This document shows, one piece after another, positions 55,677-64,000 of a stretch of DNA of 64,000 nt. The stretch covers positions 1,116,001-1,180,000 of the forward strand of contig JANQAB010000003.1 of NCBI GenBank assembly GCA_024707265.1, read 5' to 3'. A program made the position numbers and the translations under genes. The DNA comes from Sporocytophaga sp. GTDB lineage: Bacteria; Bacteroidota; Bacteroidia; Cytophagales; Cytophagaceae. How positions within the stretch are numbered: position 1 is the stretch's first letter; every line of letters starts with the position of its first letter. The notes beneath the pieces are model-generated. The model ran no database searches. It was not told where the DNA came from and saw only the letters and a program-made list of their open reading frames with translations.

Positions 55677-56903
55677 TTGCTTCCTGAGGTCCCATTACAT
55701 AAAACCGAAAGTGCTATCTCAATTAAAAAAGTAAGACATCTTATTTTTTTAAAAGATGTATTTCTCCTTTCCCTATCTGCTTTTGGGGGCCCTCAAGCTC
55801 ATTTGGCCTTATTTTTTAATATATTGGTTAAAAAAAGAGGTTATATTACGGAAGCTGAATTAATAGAATTAAATTCATTTTGTCAGATATTACCCGGACC
55901 TGCCTCAACACAAACGCTAACCGCTGTAGGATTTAAAATTGGAGGACCTAGACTTGCCTTTCTTACATTACTTTGCTGGATCTTGCCGACAGTGTCAATC
56001 ATGACAATTGCGGCAATTGCAATTTCCTATTTACAAAACGAAAGCATTCCATTACACTTTACGAGATTTATTCAACCTATGGCAGTCGGCTTTGTCGCAT
56101 CTGCGGCTTATAAAATCAGTAGCGGAACTGTAAAAACCAAGACAAGTATAGTGCTCTTTATTATATCTGCTGTAATTTGTTATTTTATTCAAACACCAGC
56201 TATATTTCCTATTTGCCTTATTTTGGGAGGCTTTACTACGTCTTTTCGTTTTAAAAAACAACCCATAGAAGAAAGCGCTAGCCTGAAAAAAATAGAATGG
56301 TCTAACTTTTTTCTTTTTGCCGGAATATTTATCGGTGCAGCATTACTTGGCAAAATGACAAATGCACTGCCTATCAGGCTTTTTGAAAACTTTTTTAGAA
56401 ACGGTAGCCTTATTTTTGGTGGAGGCCAGGCATTAAGCGCTATGCTCTATAAAGAATTTGTTGTTTTTGATCAGAAACAATATCTAACACATGAAGAATT
56501 TCTTTCCGGCTTCGCTCTGCTTCAAATCTTACCCGGACCTCTGTTTGCATTCAGCTCATTTGTTGGAGCACTATCAATGCGGGAGTTTGGACTTGGGGGT
56601 GAGATCTTGGGAGCTATAGTAGCAGCTGCAGGCATTTTTCTGCCGGGGACCATTATGATTTTCTTTATAATCCGTTTTTGGGACAGGTTAAAAAAATATA
56701 GAGCTGTAAGAGCTTCTCTTGAAGGGATAAATGCAGTCAGTGCAGGTATTGTTACAGCAACCGCAATAGTTCTGTTTCAGCCTTTGCAAGGTAGTATTGT
56801 GAGTTATTTCATAATGGGAGGAACCTTCTGTTTACTTCAGTTCACCAAAGTTCCTCCTCCCATTATTATAATCTGCGGACTATTATCAGGCTTTATTTTT
56901 TAA
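55677..56903 (+). CDS. chrA: Chromate transporter ChrA
   Basis: The 408-residue product has two homologous membrane halves, as in long ChrA. Each carries a version of the [12 protein letters not shown] / [16 protein letters not shown] motif and a PGP motif ([20 protein letters not shown] and [20 protein letters not shown]). The family exports chromate. In bacteria without chromium exposure it may move sulfate-like anions. The start is a TTG at 55677, since the first in-frame ATG would lose the first half of the transporter. The 3' end overlaps rfbA by 18 bp on the opposite strand. Confidence 0.9.
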   Translation: MLPEVPLHKTESAISIKKVRHLIFLKDVFLLSLSAFGGPQAHLALFFNILVKKRGYITEAELIELNSFCQILPGPASTQTLTAVGFKIGGPRLAFLTLLCWILPTVSIMTIAAIAISYLQNESIPLHFTRFIQPMAVGFVASAAYKISSGTVKTKTSIVLFIISAVICYFIQTPAIFPICLILGGFTTSFRFKKQPIEESASLKKIEWSNFFLFAGIFIGAALLGKMTNALPIRLFENFFRNGSLIFGGGQALSAMLYKEFVVFDQKQYLTHEEFLSGFALLQILPGPLFAFSSFVGALSMREFGLGGEILGAIVAAAGIFLPGTIMIFFIIRFWDRLKKYRAVRASLEGINAVSAGIVTATAIVLFQPLQGSIVSYFIMGGTFCLLQFTKVPPPIIIICGLLSGFIF

Positions 56904-57755
56904 AAGATCCAGAAGATAAGTCCCATATCCACTCTTTAATAAAGGCTTTGCAAGTTTTTCTAAACCTTCATCGTTTATAAAATTCATTCGATAAGCCACT
57001 TCTTCAATACAGCCAATTTTCAGCCCTTGTCTTTCTTCTATTACCTGGACAAAATTCCCTGCCGCCATTAACGAAGGAAATGTCCCTGTATCAAGCCAAG
57101 CCGTACCTCTGTCAAGAATACCTACTTTTAATTTACCCATCTCAAGGTATGCTTTATTAACATCTGTGATTTCGTATTCCCCCCTAGGACTAGGTTCAAG
57201 ACATTTTGCTATTTCGACTACCTGATTGTCATAAAAATATAATCCAGGTACTGCAAAATTAGATTTTGGTTTTGAGGGTTTCTCTTCTATAGATAGAACT
57301 TTGTTGTCATTGTCAAATTCAACGACCCCATAACGCTCCGGATCCTGGACATGATAGGCAAATACAACACCGCCATCAGGGTCATTATTTTTAAATAATA
57401 AGTTACTTAAACCAGAACCATAAAAAATATTATCCCCTAAAATTAGGGCTACTTTATCATTTCCAATAAATGACTCCCCAATTACAAAAGCCTGAGCGAG
57501 ACCGTTAGGCGTTTCCTGAACCGCATAGCTAAAAGTACAACCCAGATTTTTACCATCACCCAAGAGTTTCTTGAAGTTAGGCATATCATGAGGTGTTGAA
57601 ATGATAAGGATATCCTTGATTCCCGCCAACATTAGAATTGATAGAGGATAATATATCATTGGTTTATCATAAACCGGCATAAGCTGTTTGCTGACAGCAA
57701 GCGTCAATGGGTGCAATCGTGTACCAGACCCTCCGGCAAGAATTATACCTTTCAT
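56886..57755 (-). CDS. rfbA: Glucose-1-phosphate thymidylyltransferase
   Basis: The 289-residue length is exact for RfbA/RmlA. The nucleotide-binding motif is [52 protein letters not shown] [22 protein letters not shown]-like [19 protein letters not shown] and [20 protein letters not shown] follow. It makes dTDP-glucose, the start of dTDP-sugar synthesis. It is the last gene of the sugar cluster, and with rfbB supplies the 4-keto-6-deoxy intermediate. rfbC and rfbD are not in the window, so the final dTDP sugar is open. Confidence 0.94.
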   Translation of the reverse strand: MKGIILAGGSGTRLHPLTLAVSKQLMPVYDKPMIYYPLSILMLAGIKDILIISTPHDMPNFKKLLGDGKNLGCTFSYAVQETPNGLAQAFVIGESFIGNDKVALILGDNIFYGSGLSNLLFKNNDPDGGVVFAYHVQDPERYGVVEFDNDNKVLSIEEKPSKPKSNFAVPGLYFYDNQVVEIAKCLEPSPRGEYEITDVNKAYLEMGKLKVGILDRGTAWLDTGTFPSLMAAGNFVQVIEERQGLKIGCIEEVAYRMNFINDEGLEKLAKPLLKSGYGTYLLDLLKNKA

Positions 57756-57759
57756 TTTT

Positions 57760-58764
57760 TTATTTTTTTATTGATTCAAGATTAAACTTATACCAGTTAA
57801 ATGTTATTTCCAGTCCTTGAGAAACTTTTATTGCAGGTTCATACCCAAGCAGTGATTTTGCTTTGCTGATATTTGCCAGACTATCCTGAATATCTCCGAC
57901 ACGTTTAGGGTGAATTTCAGGTTGGATTTCCTTGTTCCCAGAAATTTCCTGCAATTTTTCAAAAACACCAATCAAAGAAATCGTCTCCCCAAAAGCTGCA
58001 TTGTAAATAGTATTTAATGCCTTGGGATTATCAGTAAATGCTGCTTTGATGTTGGCCTGCACTGCATTTTCCACAAAGGTAAAATCCCTGCTTTGACTAC
58101 CATCTCCATGAAATATAATTTTTCCTCCTGTCAGAAATGCTTCTATAAATCTAGGTATAACAGCGGCATAAGCTCCCTGCACATTTTGTCGAGGACCAAA
58201 TACATTAAAATACCTGAGACCGATCAAGTTTACACCGTAAATTTTTGAAAAAACATCTGCATACATTTCATTGATTTTCTTAGAGACCGAGTAGGGTGAC
58301 AAAGCATTACCCACTTTATCTTCCATCTTTGGCAGCTCTTGATTATCTCCATATACAGAGGAAGAGGAAGCAAATACCATCCTTTTAACAGATTGGTCTT
58401 TGACTGCGACAAGCATATTTAAAAATCCGTTTACATTAACTTCATTAGATGTTATTGGATCATTTATACTTCTCGGTACAGAGCCTAAAGCGGCCTGATG
58501 AAAAACAATATCAACCCCCTTGCAGGCCTTTTGACAAGTTTCAGGATTTCTAATATCCCCTTCTATAAACTCAAATGATGGATGCTCTTCAAATGCGGCA
58601 ATATTATGATAAAATCCGGTAGATAAGTTATCCAGAACTTTTACTTTTCCTGCATTATACTTAAGTAAATATTCTACCAGATTAGACCCTATAAATCCAG
58701 CTCCACCTGTTACCAGGAAACTGTATTTGCTTAAATTTTCTTTATGAAAGGGGGTTTGAAACAT
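57760..58764 (-). CDS. UDP-N-acetylhexosamine(uronate) 4-epimerase, WbpP/TviC-like
   Basis: The 334-residue SDR product has [54 protein letters not shown] and the catalytic [10 protein letters not shown] with Y-x-x-x-K in [38 protein letters not shown] follows. The PRSI and ARxN-like region and the KxVYGVN spacing are like WbpP and TviC. These interconvert UDP-GlcNAc/UDP-GalNAc or their uronic acids. The dehydrogenase two genes upstream is TviB-like, which supports a role in UDP-GalNAcA supply. It is 2 bp after rfbB and 4 bp before rfbA. Confidence 0.82.
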   Translation of the reverse strand: MFQTPFHKENLSKYSFLVTGGAGFIGSNLVEYLLKYNAGKVKVLDNLSTGFYHNIAAFEEHPSFEFIEGDIRNPETCQKACKGVDIVFHQAALGSVPRSINDPITSNEVNVNGFLNMLVAVKDQSVKRMVFASSSSVYGDNQELPKMEDKVGNALSPYSVSKKINEMYADVFSKIYGVNLIGLRYFNVFGPRQNVQGAYAAVIPRFIEAFLTGGKIIFHGDGSQSRDFTFVENAVQANIKAAFTDNPKALNTIYNAAFGETISLIGVFEKLQEISGNKEIQPEIHPKRVGDIQDSLANISKAKSLLGYEPAIKVSQGLEITFNWYKFNLESIKK

Positions 58765-58766
58765 TC

Positions 58767-59834
58767 TTAGAATTTTGAACTATATTGAAGTTGATAGTAA
58801 TTCTGATATGCTCCGGAAGTAACATTTTCAAGCCATTCCTGATTATTCAGGTACCAGTCAACTGTAATATTAAGCCCTTCTTCAAACTGAAGCGAAGGCT
58901 CCCATCCAAGCTCTTGCTTTATTTTAGTAGCATCAATAGCATATCTCAGATCATGACCAGCCCTGTCTTTAACATAGGTAATGAGTGATTCTGATTCGCC
59001 AGCAGGTCTTGCCAGCTTTTCATCCATTACTTTACATACAAGCTTAACTATGTCAATATTTTTCCATTCATTGTTTCCGCCTATATTATATGTTTCACCG
59101 ATCTTTCCCTTATGAAAGATAACATCAATAGCTCTTGCATGATCTACAACATAAAGCCAGTCCCTGATATTCTCTCCCTTACCATATACAGGTAATGGCT
59201 TCTTGTTGATAATATTATTAATCATCAATGGAAGCAGTTTTTCAGGAAATTGATTTTGGCCATAGTTGTTGCTGCAATTGCTTACCAGAACAGGAATTTT
59301 GTATGTATTATGATAAGCTCTCACGAAATGATCAGAGCCTGCTTTTGAAGCTGAATATGGAGATTGGGGATCGTATGATGTGGTCTCTGTAAAGAATCCT
59401 CCATCATGAAGAGAGCCGTATACCTCATCTGTGGAAACGTGGTAAAATACCTTTCCATCATAATTGTCTTTCCAGATGCTTTTAGCAGCATTTAAAAGAT
59501 TCACTGTTCCGACAATATTGGTAAAAATAAATTCCATTGGATTTTCGATAGATCTATCAACATGGCTTTCTGCCGCCAGATGTATTACTCCATCAAACTT
59601 ATGTTCATTAAAAAGGGCAGATATAAATCCAGTATCTACGATATCGCCTTTCACAAACCTATAGTTTGGCGCCTTTTCTACATCTGTAAGGTTCGCGAGG
59701 TTTCCGGCATAAGTAAGCTTATCAAGATTATAAATCAAATAATCAGGATATTTATTTACGAATAGCCTTACAACGTGAGATCCAATAAATCCGGCTCCTC
59801 CTGTTATCAATATCTTTTTACTAAAGGTTTTCAT
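58767..59834 (-). CDS. rfbB: dTDP-glucose 4,6-dehydratase
   Basis: The 355-residue product has the cofactor motif [40 protein letters not shown], and FYHVSTDEVYGSLHDGGFFT with the catalytic Thr-Asp-Glu. SPYSASKAGSDHFVRAYHNT (Y-x-x-x-K), NNYGQNQFPEKLLPLMINNI and NIRDWLYVVDHARAID complete the signature. It makes dTDP-4-keto-6-deoxyglucose from the RfbA product. It is part of the tight minus-strand cluster, with gaps of 2-9 bp to its neighbours. Confidence 0.95.
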   Translation of the reverse strand: MKTFSKKILITGGAGFIGSHVVRLFVNKYPDYLIYNLDKLTYAGNLANLTDVEKAPNYRFVKGDIVDTGFISALFNEHKFDGVIHLAAESHVDRSIENPMEFIFTNIVGTVNLLNAAKSIWKDNYDGKVFYHVSTDEVYGSLHDGGFFTETTSYDPQSPYSASKAGSDHFVRAYHNTYKIPVLVSNCSNNYGQNQFPEKLLPLMINNIINKKPLPVYGKGENIRDWLYVVDHARAIDVIFHKGKIGETYNIGGNNEWKNIDIVKLVCKVMDEKLARPAGESESLITYVKDRAGHDLRYAIDATKIKQELGWEPSLQFEEGLNITVDWYLNNQEWLENVTSGAYQNYYQLQYSSKF

Positions 59835-59843
59835 AGATGTTCT

Positions 59844-61145
59844 TTATAAACTCCAATATGTCAAATTTTTAAATTGATTCCGATACATCCCTTTTAAATC
59901 AATAAAAATCGAATTCTGATCCATCAATTTACTAAAATAGGACAGATCGAGAGATGTATATTCTTTGTGTGGCACAGCCATTATAATGGCATCATATGGC
60001 CCCACAGTTTTTTTATTTATGCTGATTCCGTACTCATGCTCAAAATCTTCAGAAGATGCATGCGGATCTATAATATCTACAGTCAGAGAAAATGATCTTA
60101 ACTCTCTGATCACATCCACGACTTTTGAATTCCTGATATCCTCTACATTTTCCTTAAATGTAGCCCCCATGATTAGGACCTTACTTTGGTTAATATTTTT
60201 ATTTTTTTTAATCAGAAGCTGAATAGTTTTCTTAGCTATATAAGCCCCCATATTATCATTTATTGACCTGCCACTAAGAATCACATTCGGATTGTACCCT
60301 AATGATTTAGCTTTATGAGTAAGATAATATGGATCTACACCAATACAGTGCCCCCCAACCAATCCCGGAGTAAATTTTAAAAAATTCCATTTAGTTCCTG
60401 CGGCTTCAAGTACTTCATAAGTATTAATTCCAAGCTTATCACAAATAATTGAAAGCTCATTCATCAGCGCAATATTGAGATCTCTCTGAGTATTTTCAAT
60501 AATTTTAGCTGACTCTGCTACTTTGATTGAAGAAGCCTTATGAATTCCAGCTTCTACAACAAGAGCATAAACTTTAGCTATTTCATCTTTTGCCTGCTCA
60601 TCAGATCCCGCAACAACTTTAATAATTTTCGCAAGAGTATGCTCTTTGTCGCCCGGATTTATCCTTTCCGGAGAATATCCTACTTTAAAATCTTCATTAA
60701 ATTTTAAGCCAGAAACCCTTTCCAATATAGGAATGCAATCTTCTTCAGTACAACCAGGATAAACAGTAGACTCAAACACAACATAGTCGCCTTTTTTCAG
60801 CACTTTTCCTACTGTATTACAAGCGGATATCAATGGTTTAAGATCCGGATGGTTGAATGCATCTATCGGAGTAGGAACTGCTACAATAAAAAAATTCACC
60901 TCTTTGAGATCCTCAACTGAATGAGTAAAAATGATACTTTTTCCCAAGAAATCTTCTTTGCCCAATTCGCCGCTTGGATCTATACATTGTCGCATTAGAC
61001 CAACTCGACTTTCGTTTATATCAAACCCGACAACATTAGCTTTCCTGGCAAATTCCAGAGCAATTGGCAGACCAACATATCCTAATCCAACCACACATAA
61101 ACTCTTTTTCCTGGCTACAATATCATCATATATATTAAAGTTCAT
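59844..61145 (-). CDS. UDP-N-acetylhexosamine 6-dehydrogenase, TviB/WbpO-like
   Basis: The 433-residue product has LCVVGLGYVGLPIALEFARK, AVPTPIDAFNHPDLKPL, the catalytic site FTPGLVGGHCIGVDPYYLTH (Cys at about 262) and LIMGATFKENVEDIRNSKVV. The GGHCIGVDPYYL form marks the UDP-HexNAc dehydrogenase branch, distinct from the GGSCFPKDV form of UDP-glucose dehydrogenase in the gene at 62231. It oxidises UDP-GlcNAc or UDP-GalNAc to the uronic acid. With the 4-epimerase downstream it could give UDP-GalNAcA. A strong hairpin at 61158-61179 lies just before its start. Confidence 0.87.
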   Translation of the reverse strand: MNFNIYDDIVARKKSLCVVGLGYVGLPIALEFARKANVVGFDINESRVGLMRQCIDPSGELGKEDFLGKSIIFTHSVEDLKEVNFFIVAVPTPIDAFNHPDLKPLISACNTVGKVLKKGDYVVFESTVYPGCTEEDCIPILERVSGLKFNEDFKVGYSPERINPGDKEHTLAKIIKVVAGSDEQAKDEIAKVYALVVEAGIHKASSIKVAESAKIIENTQRDLNIALMNELSIICDKLGINTYEVLEAAGTKWNFLKFTPGLVGGHCIGVDPYYLTHKAKSLGYNPNVILSGRSINDNMGAYIAKKTIQLLIKKNKNINQSKVLIMGATFKENVEDIRNSKVVDVIRELRSFSLTVDIIDPHASSEDFEHEYGISINKKTVGPYDAIIMAVPHKEYTSLDLSYFSKLMDQNSIFIDLKGMYRNQFKNLTYWSL

Positions 61146-61157
61146 CCTTTAAATTAG

Positions 61158-61179
61158 CCTGCCAGCTTTTGCTGGCAGG
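61158..61179. terminator. Perfect hairpin between two sugar genes
   Basis: CCTGCCAGC and GCTGGCAGG are fully complementary around TTTT. In the direction of the genes (minus strand) no T run follows, so it may modulate or process the message instead of ending it. On the plus strand ACTTTTT follows. Confidence 0.55.
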
Positions 61180-61214
61180 ACTTTTTAATTATAAATGATA
61201 TTTCTCCTAAAAAA

Positions 61215-62216
61215 TTATTTCGAATAACTCGAAAATTCTTTAGGCTCTGTTTTCAACTCTTCAGAAGGTAAATTTTTGAAGTAATCATAAGTTACTTTTA
61301 GCCCTTCGGATCTGGAAACTTTAGGCTCCCATCCAAGAATTTCTTTTGCTTTGGCAATATCGGGCCTTCTTTGTTTAGGATCATCTGTTGGCAGAGGCTT
61401 ATAAATTATTTTTTGAGACGTCCCCGTTAATTTTATAATTTCTTCTGCAAATTCTTTGATAGTAATCTCATCGGGATTACCAATATTTACAGGATATACA
61501 TAATCGCTCAATAATAATCTGTAGATACCTTCAACAAGATCATCAACATAGCAAAATGATCTCGTTTGAGATCCGTCACCGAATACCGTAAGATCTTCAC
61601 CTCTGATGGCCTGACCTACAAAAGCAGGAAGGGCTCTACCATCATTTAATCGCATTCTAGGCCCATAGGTATTGAATATCCTCACTATTCTGGTTTCAAG
61701 GCCGTGAAAAGTATGATAAGCCATAGTGATAGCTTCCTGGAACCTTTTAGCCTCATCATAAACTCCTCTAGGACCAATAGGGTTAACATTTCCCCAATAA
61801 TCCTCATTTTGAGGGTGAACATGTGGGTCTCCGTAAATTTCGGATGTTGAAGCTACAAGGATTCTTGCCTTTTTAGCTCTGGCTAATCCTAAAAGATTGT
61901 GTGTTCCTAATGAACCAACTTTCAGCGTCTGAATAGGAATTTTCAGATAATCTATCGGACTTGCCGGAGAGGCGAAATGAAGAATATAGTCCAGATTGCC
62001 AGGGACGTGTACAAATTTGGAAACATCACAATTATAGAATTCAAATTGTGGCAGATGAAACAAATGTTCAATATTTCTTAAATTTCCAGTGATAAGGTTG
62101 TCCATTGCTATTACGTGGTAACCTTCTGCGATAAATCTATCACATAAGTGTGACCCCAAAAAGCCGGCGCCCCCGGTAACTAAAACTCTTTTATTTGTCG
62201 TAGCTTTATTATACAT
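61215..62216 (-). CDS. UDP-glucuronate decarboxylase (UDP-xylose synthase)
   Basis: The 333-residue SDR product has [56 protein letters not shown] and [51 protein letters not shown] (Y-x-x-x-K as YDEAK), [19 protein letters not shown] and [20 protein letters not shown] follow. These are the standard landmarks of UXS. It converts UDP-glucuronate from the dehydrogenase 14 bp upstream to UDP-xylose. The pair therefore supplies xylose units for exopolysaccharide or glycan. Confidence 0.92.
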   Translation of the reverse strand: MYNKATTNKRVLVTGGAGFLGSHLCDRFIAEGYHVIAMDNLITGNLRNIEHLFHLPQFEFYNCDVSKFVHVPGNLDYILHFASPASPIDYLKIPIQTLKVGSLGTHNLLGLARAKKARILVASTSEIYGDPHVHPQNEDYWGNVNPIGPRGVYDEAKRFQEAITMAYHTFHGLETRIVRIFNTYGPRMRLNDGRALPAFVGQAIRGEDLTVFGDGSQTRSFCYVDDLVEGIYRLLLSDYVYPVNIGNPDEITIKEFAEEIIKLTGTSQKIIYKPLPTDDPKQRRPDIAKAKEILGWEPKVSRSEGLKVTYDYFKNLPSEELKTEPKEFSSYSK

Positions 62217-62230
62217 TTCTAAGTAACTTC

Positions 62231-63598
62231 CTAGTTTTCAATAATTTTATCTTTACTAATCGTAATTTTTTCTCCAGACATGGAATCTCTAGTTACTTTT
62301 TCTCTACCAATAGATTCATAATGGAAGCCTAATTCTTTCATTTGCTCTGTTTTGAATACGTTTCTTCCATCAAAAATTACTTTCGCGTTCATTCTCTGAA
62401 TCATTTTAGGGAAGTCAGGGGTACGGAATGCCGGCCATTCGGTAACAATTACTAAAGCATCTGCCTTAAGTAATGCGTCGTATTGGTTATCGACAAAAGT
62501 AATTCTGTCACCCATGATCTTTTTCACATTATCCATAGCTTCTGGATCAAATGCTGCAATTTCAGCACCTTCTGCCAACAAAGAGTTAATGATATATAAA
62601 GCTGGTGCTTCTCTGATATCATCAGTATTTGGTTTAAAAGCAAGCCCCCAAATTGCTATTCTTTTTCCCATAAGATTCCCTTTAAAGAAATTCTTAATCT
62701 TAGGAATCATTATAGTTTTCTGAATTTCATTGATATCTTCAACTGCATTTAGAATTTTAAAGTCATAGTTATTATCTTTAGCTGTCTTAACAAGAGCTTT
62801 AACATCTTTAGGGAAACAGCTTCCACCATACCCCACACCAGCAAACAGGAATCTGTTACCAATTCTTTTATCGGTACCAATCCCCATTCTGACCATATCC
62901 ACATTCGCACCTACTTTTTCGCAAAGATTGGCTATTTCATTCATAAATGAAATTTTCATTGCAAGAAATGCATTGGCAGCATACTTTGTAAGCTCTGCTG
63001 ACTCTTCGTCCATCATGTGAATAGGATTTCCCTGCATTACAAACGGAGCATACAACTTTTCCATAAGTTTTTTGGCTCTTTCAGAAGATGTTCCTATTAC
63101 AACGCGGTCAGGCTTCATAAAATCTTCAATAGCAACACCCTCTCTTAAAAATTCAGGATTAGACACAACGTCAAACTCACAATTGCAATTCATTGCAATT
63201 TTTTGTCTTACCTTTTTAGCAGTCCCAACTGGAACAGTACTTTTATCAATAACAACAACATAATCTTTAATTAAAGAGCCTAGCTGCTCAGCTACCTTTA
63301 AGATAAAGCTCAAATCTGCTGCTCCATCTGCACCGGGAGGTGTTGGTAAAGCCAAAAATATTACCTCTGCTCCTTCTATTGCATCTTCGAGTTTTGTCGT
63401 AAAAGTTAACCTTCCTTCATTAATGTTTCTTTCAAACATAATATCAAGGCCCGGCTCATAGATCGGCACAACACCCTCCTTCATTTTGCAGACCTTTTGC
63501 TCGTCGATATCGACGCAAGTCACAAAATTGCCTGTTTCAGCAAAGCAGGTTCCTGTTACTAAACCCACATATCCTGTTCCTACAACTGTAATTTTCAT
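62231..63598 (-). CDS. ugd: UDP-glucose 6-dehydrogenase
   Basis: The 455-residue product has [60 protein letters not shown] and the catalytic Cys in [40 protein letters not shown] follows. It oxidises UDP-glucose to UDP-glucuronate, the substrate of the next gene. It is the first gene of the minus-strand cluster. The 192-bp AT-rich gap to the acyl-CoA dehydrogenase gene must hold promoters for both directions. Confidence 0.95.
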   Translation of the reverse strand: MKITVVGTGYVGLVTGTCFAETGNFVTCVDIDEQKVCKMKEGVVPIYEPGLDIMFERNINEGRLTFTTKLEDAIEGAEVIFLALPTPPGADGAADLSFILKVAEQLGSLIKDYVVVIDKSTVPVGTAKKVRQKIAMNCNCEFDVVSNPEFLREGVAIEDFMKPDRVVIGTSSERAKKLMEKLYAPFVMQGNPIHMMDEESAELTKYAANAFLAMKISFMNEIANLCEKVGANVDMVRMGIGTDKRIGNRFLFAGVGYGGSCFPKDVKALVKTAKDNNYDFKILNAVEDINEIQKTIMIPKIKNFFKGNLMGKRIAIWGLAFKPNTDDIREAPALYIINSLLAEGAEIAAFDPEAMDNVKKIMGDRITFVDNQYDALLKADALVIVTEWPAFRTPDFPKMIQRMNAKVIFDGRNVFKTEQMKELGFHYESIGREKVTRDSMSGEKITISKDKIIEN

Positions 63599-63790
63599 GA
63601 TTATAAAGTTAACGGTTTACCAAAAATTCAATATAATTCCTTTTGCTAAGATAGCATTACTTTTTTATAACTTTATCAAGAGGCACAATGTTGGAATTAC
63701 TTTTTTTTTCGATTTGAACCAAAAGTTCAATTTTTTTCTCAACAAATTAAAATAATACAACGTTTATTAAAAAAAAAATATTTTTAGAGT

Positions 63791-64000
63791 ATGAATTTTG
63801 ACCTCAACGAAAATCAACAAATGATTGCCAAAATGGTACAGGATTTTGGCAAGAAAAGCATAAAACCTCATGTATTAGAATGGGATGAAAAACAGGAGTT
63901 CCCAATTCCTCTCTTTAAAAAACTGGGAGAATTGGGATTAATGGGGGTTTTAGTACCTGAACAATATGGAGGGGCAGGATTCTCTTATTTTGAATACATA
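63791..64000 (+). CDS. Acyl-CoA dehydrogenase, N-terminal part
   Basis: The ATG at 63791 opens MNFDLNENQQMIAKMVQDFG, with IKPHVLEWDEKQEFPIPLFK and LGELGLMGVLVPEQYGGAGF following, still open at the window end (70 codons). This is the N-terminal helical domain of FAD-dependent acyl-CoA dehydrogenases, which start fatty-acid beta-oxidation. The rest lies outside. It is divergent from ugd. Confidence 0.9.
   Translation, partial: MNFDLNENQQMIAKMVQDFGKKSIKPHVLEWDEKQEFPIPLFKKLGELGLMGVLVPEQYGGAGFSYFEYI

Overview
The window is a low-G+C chromosome segment from a member of the Bacteroidota, most likely a Cytophagales-like gliding or polymer-degrading lineage. The evidence is a type IX secretion protein of PorZ type, a secreted enzyme with a type IX sorting tail, a TTTG-N19-TAnnTTTG promoter upstream of atpD, WG-repeat proteins, an atpD-atpC pair apart from the rest of the ATP synthase, and Bacteroidota-type outer-membrane and lipoprotein signals.

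Positions 1-2531 hold an IS21-family insertion sequence (istB cut by the window edge, istA broken by two frameshifts). It sits in the first codons of another small gene. Positions about 3069-14861 are the most unusual part. At least ten unrelated small genes or gene remnants lie there, all on the minus strand: secreted proteins, a barstar-like inhibitor, a SIMPL-domain protein, a pectate-lyase-like enzyme with a type IX tail, a Fic protein, a membrane protein, an eroded OLD-like ATPase/nuclease and unknowns. Imperfect palindromes of about 95-175 bp separate them. For most genes, a 10-bp box just before the gene is the exact or near-exact inverted copy of the box just after the same gene. Boxes differ between genes. 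This is the logic of integron gene cassettes and their attC sites. No integrase is visible, so I read it as a cassette array without a nearby integrase. Three decayed copies of a small helix-turn-helix repeat, on the opposite strand, interrupt the array.

From about 15 kb on the genes are conventional chromosomal ones: an M42 peptidase, acyl-CoA carboxylase beta, Ppx/GppA phosphatase, a MuiA-like protein, an Ldh-family dehydrogenase, WG-repeat proteins, hemA, a histidine kinase, atpDC, the cytochrome c maturation cluster ccmBCDEF, a DUF2520 protein, a KdsC-like phosphatase, a UbiA prenyltransferase, purN, purH, the rod-shape operon mreBCD-mrdA-rodA, porZ-recO, a lipoprotein and chrA. A six-gene nucleotide-sugar cluster on the minus strand follows (rfbA, 4-epimerase, rfbB, a UDP-HexNAc dehydrogenase, UDP-glucuronate decarboxylase, UDP-glucose dehydrogenase). 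The window ends in the start of an acyl-CoA dehydrogenase.

A technical point affects reading: ten single-base frameshifts, nine at A or T runs of five to eight and usually one base too many, split otherwise normal genes (istA, an ATPase, ppx, a WG gene, an outer-membrane protein, ccmB twice, ubiA). Sequence error at homopolymers is the simplest explanation. Slippage at the runs is the interesting alternative.
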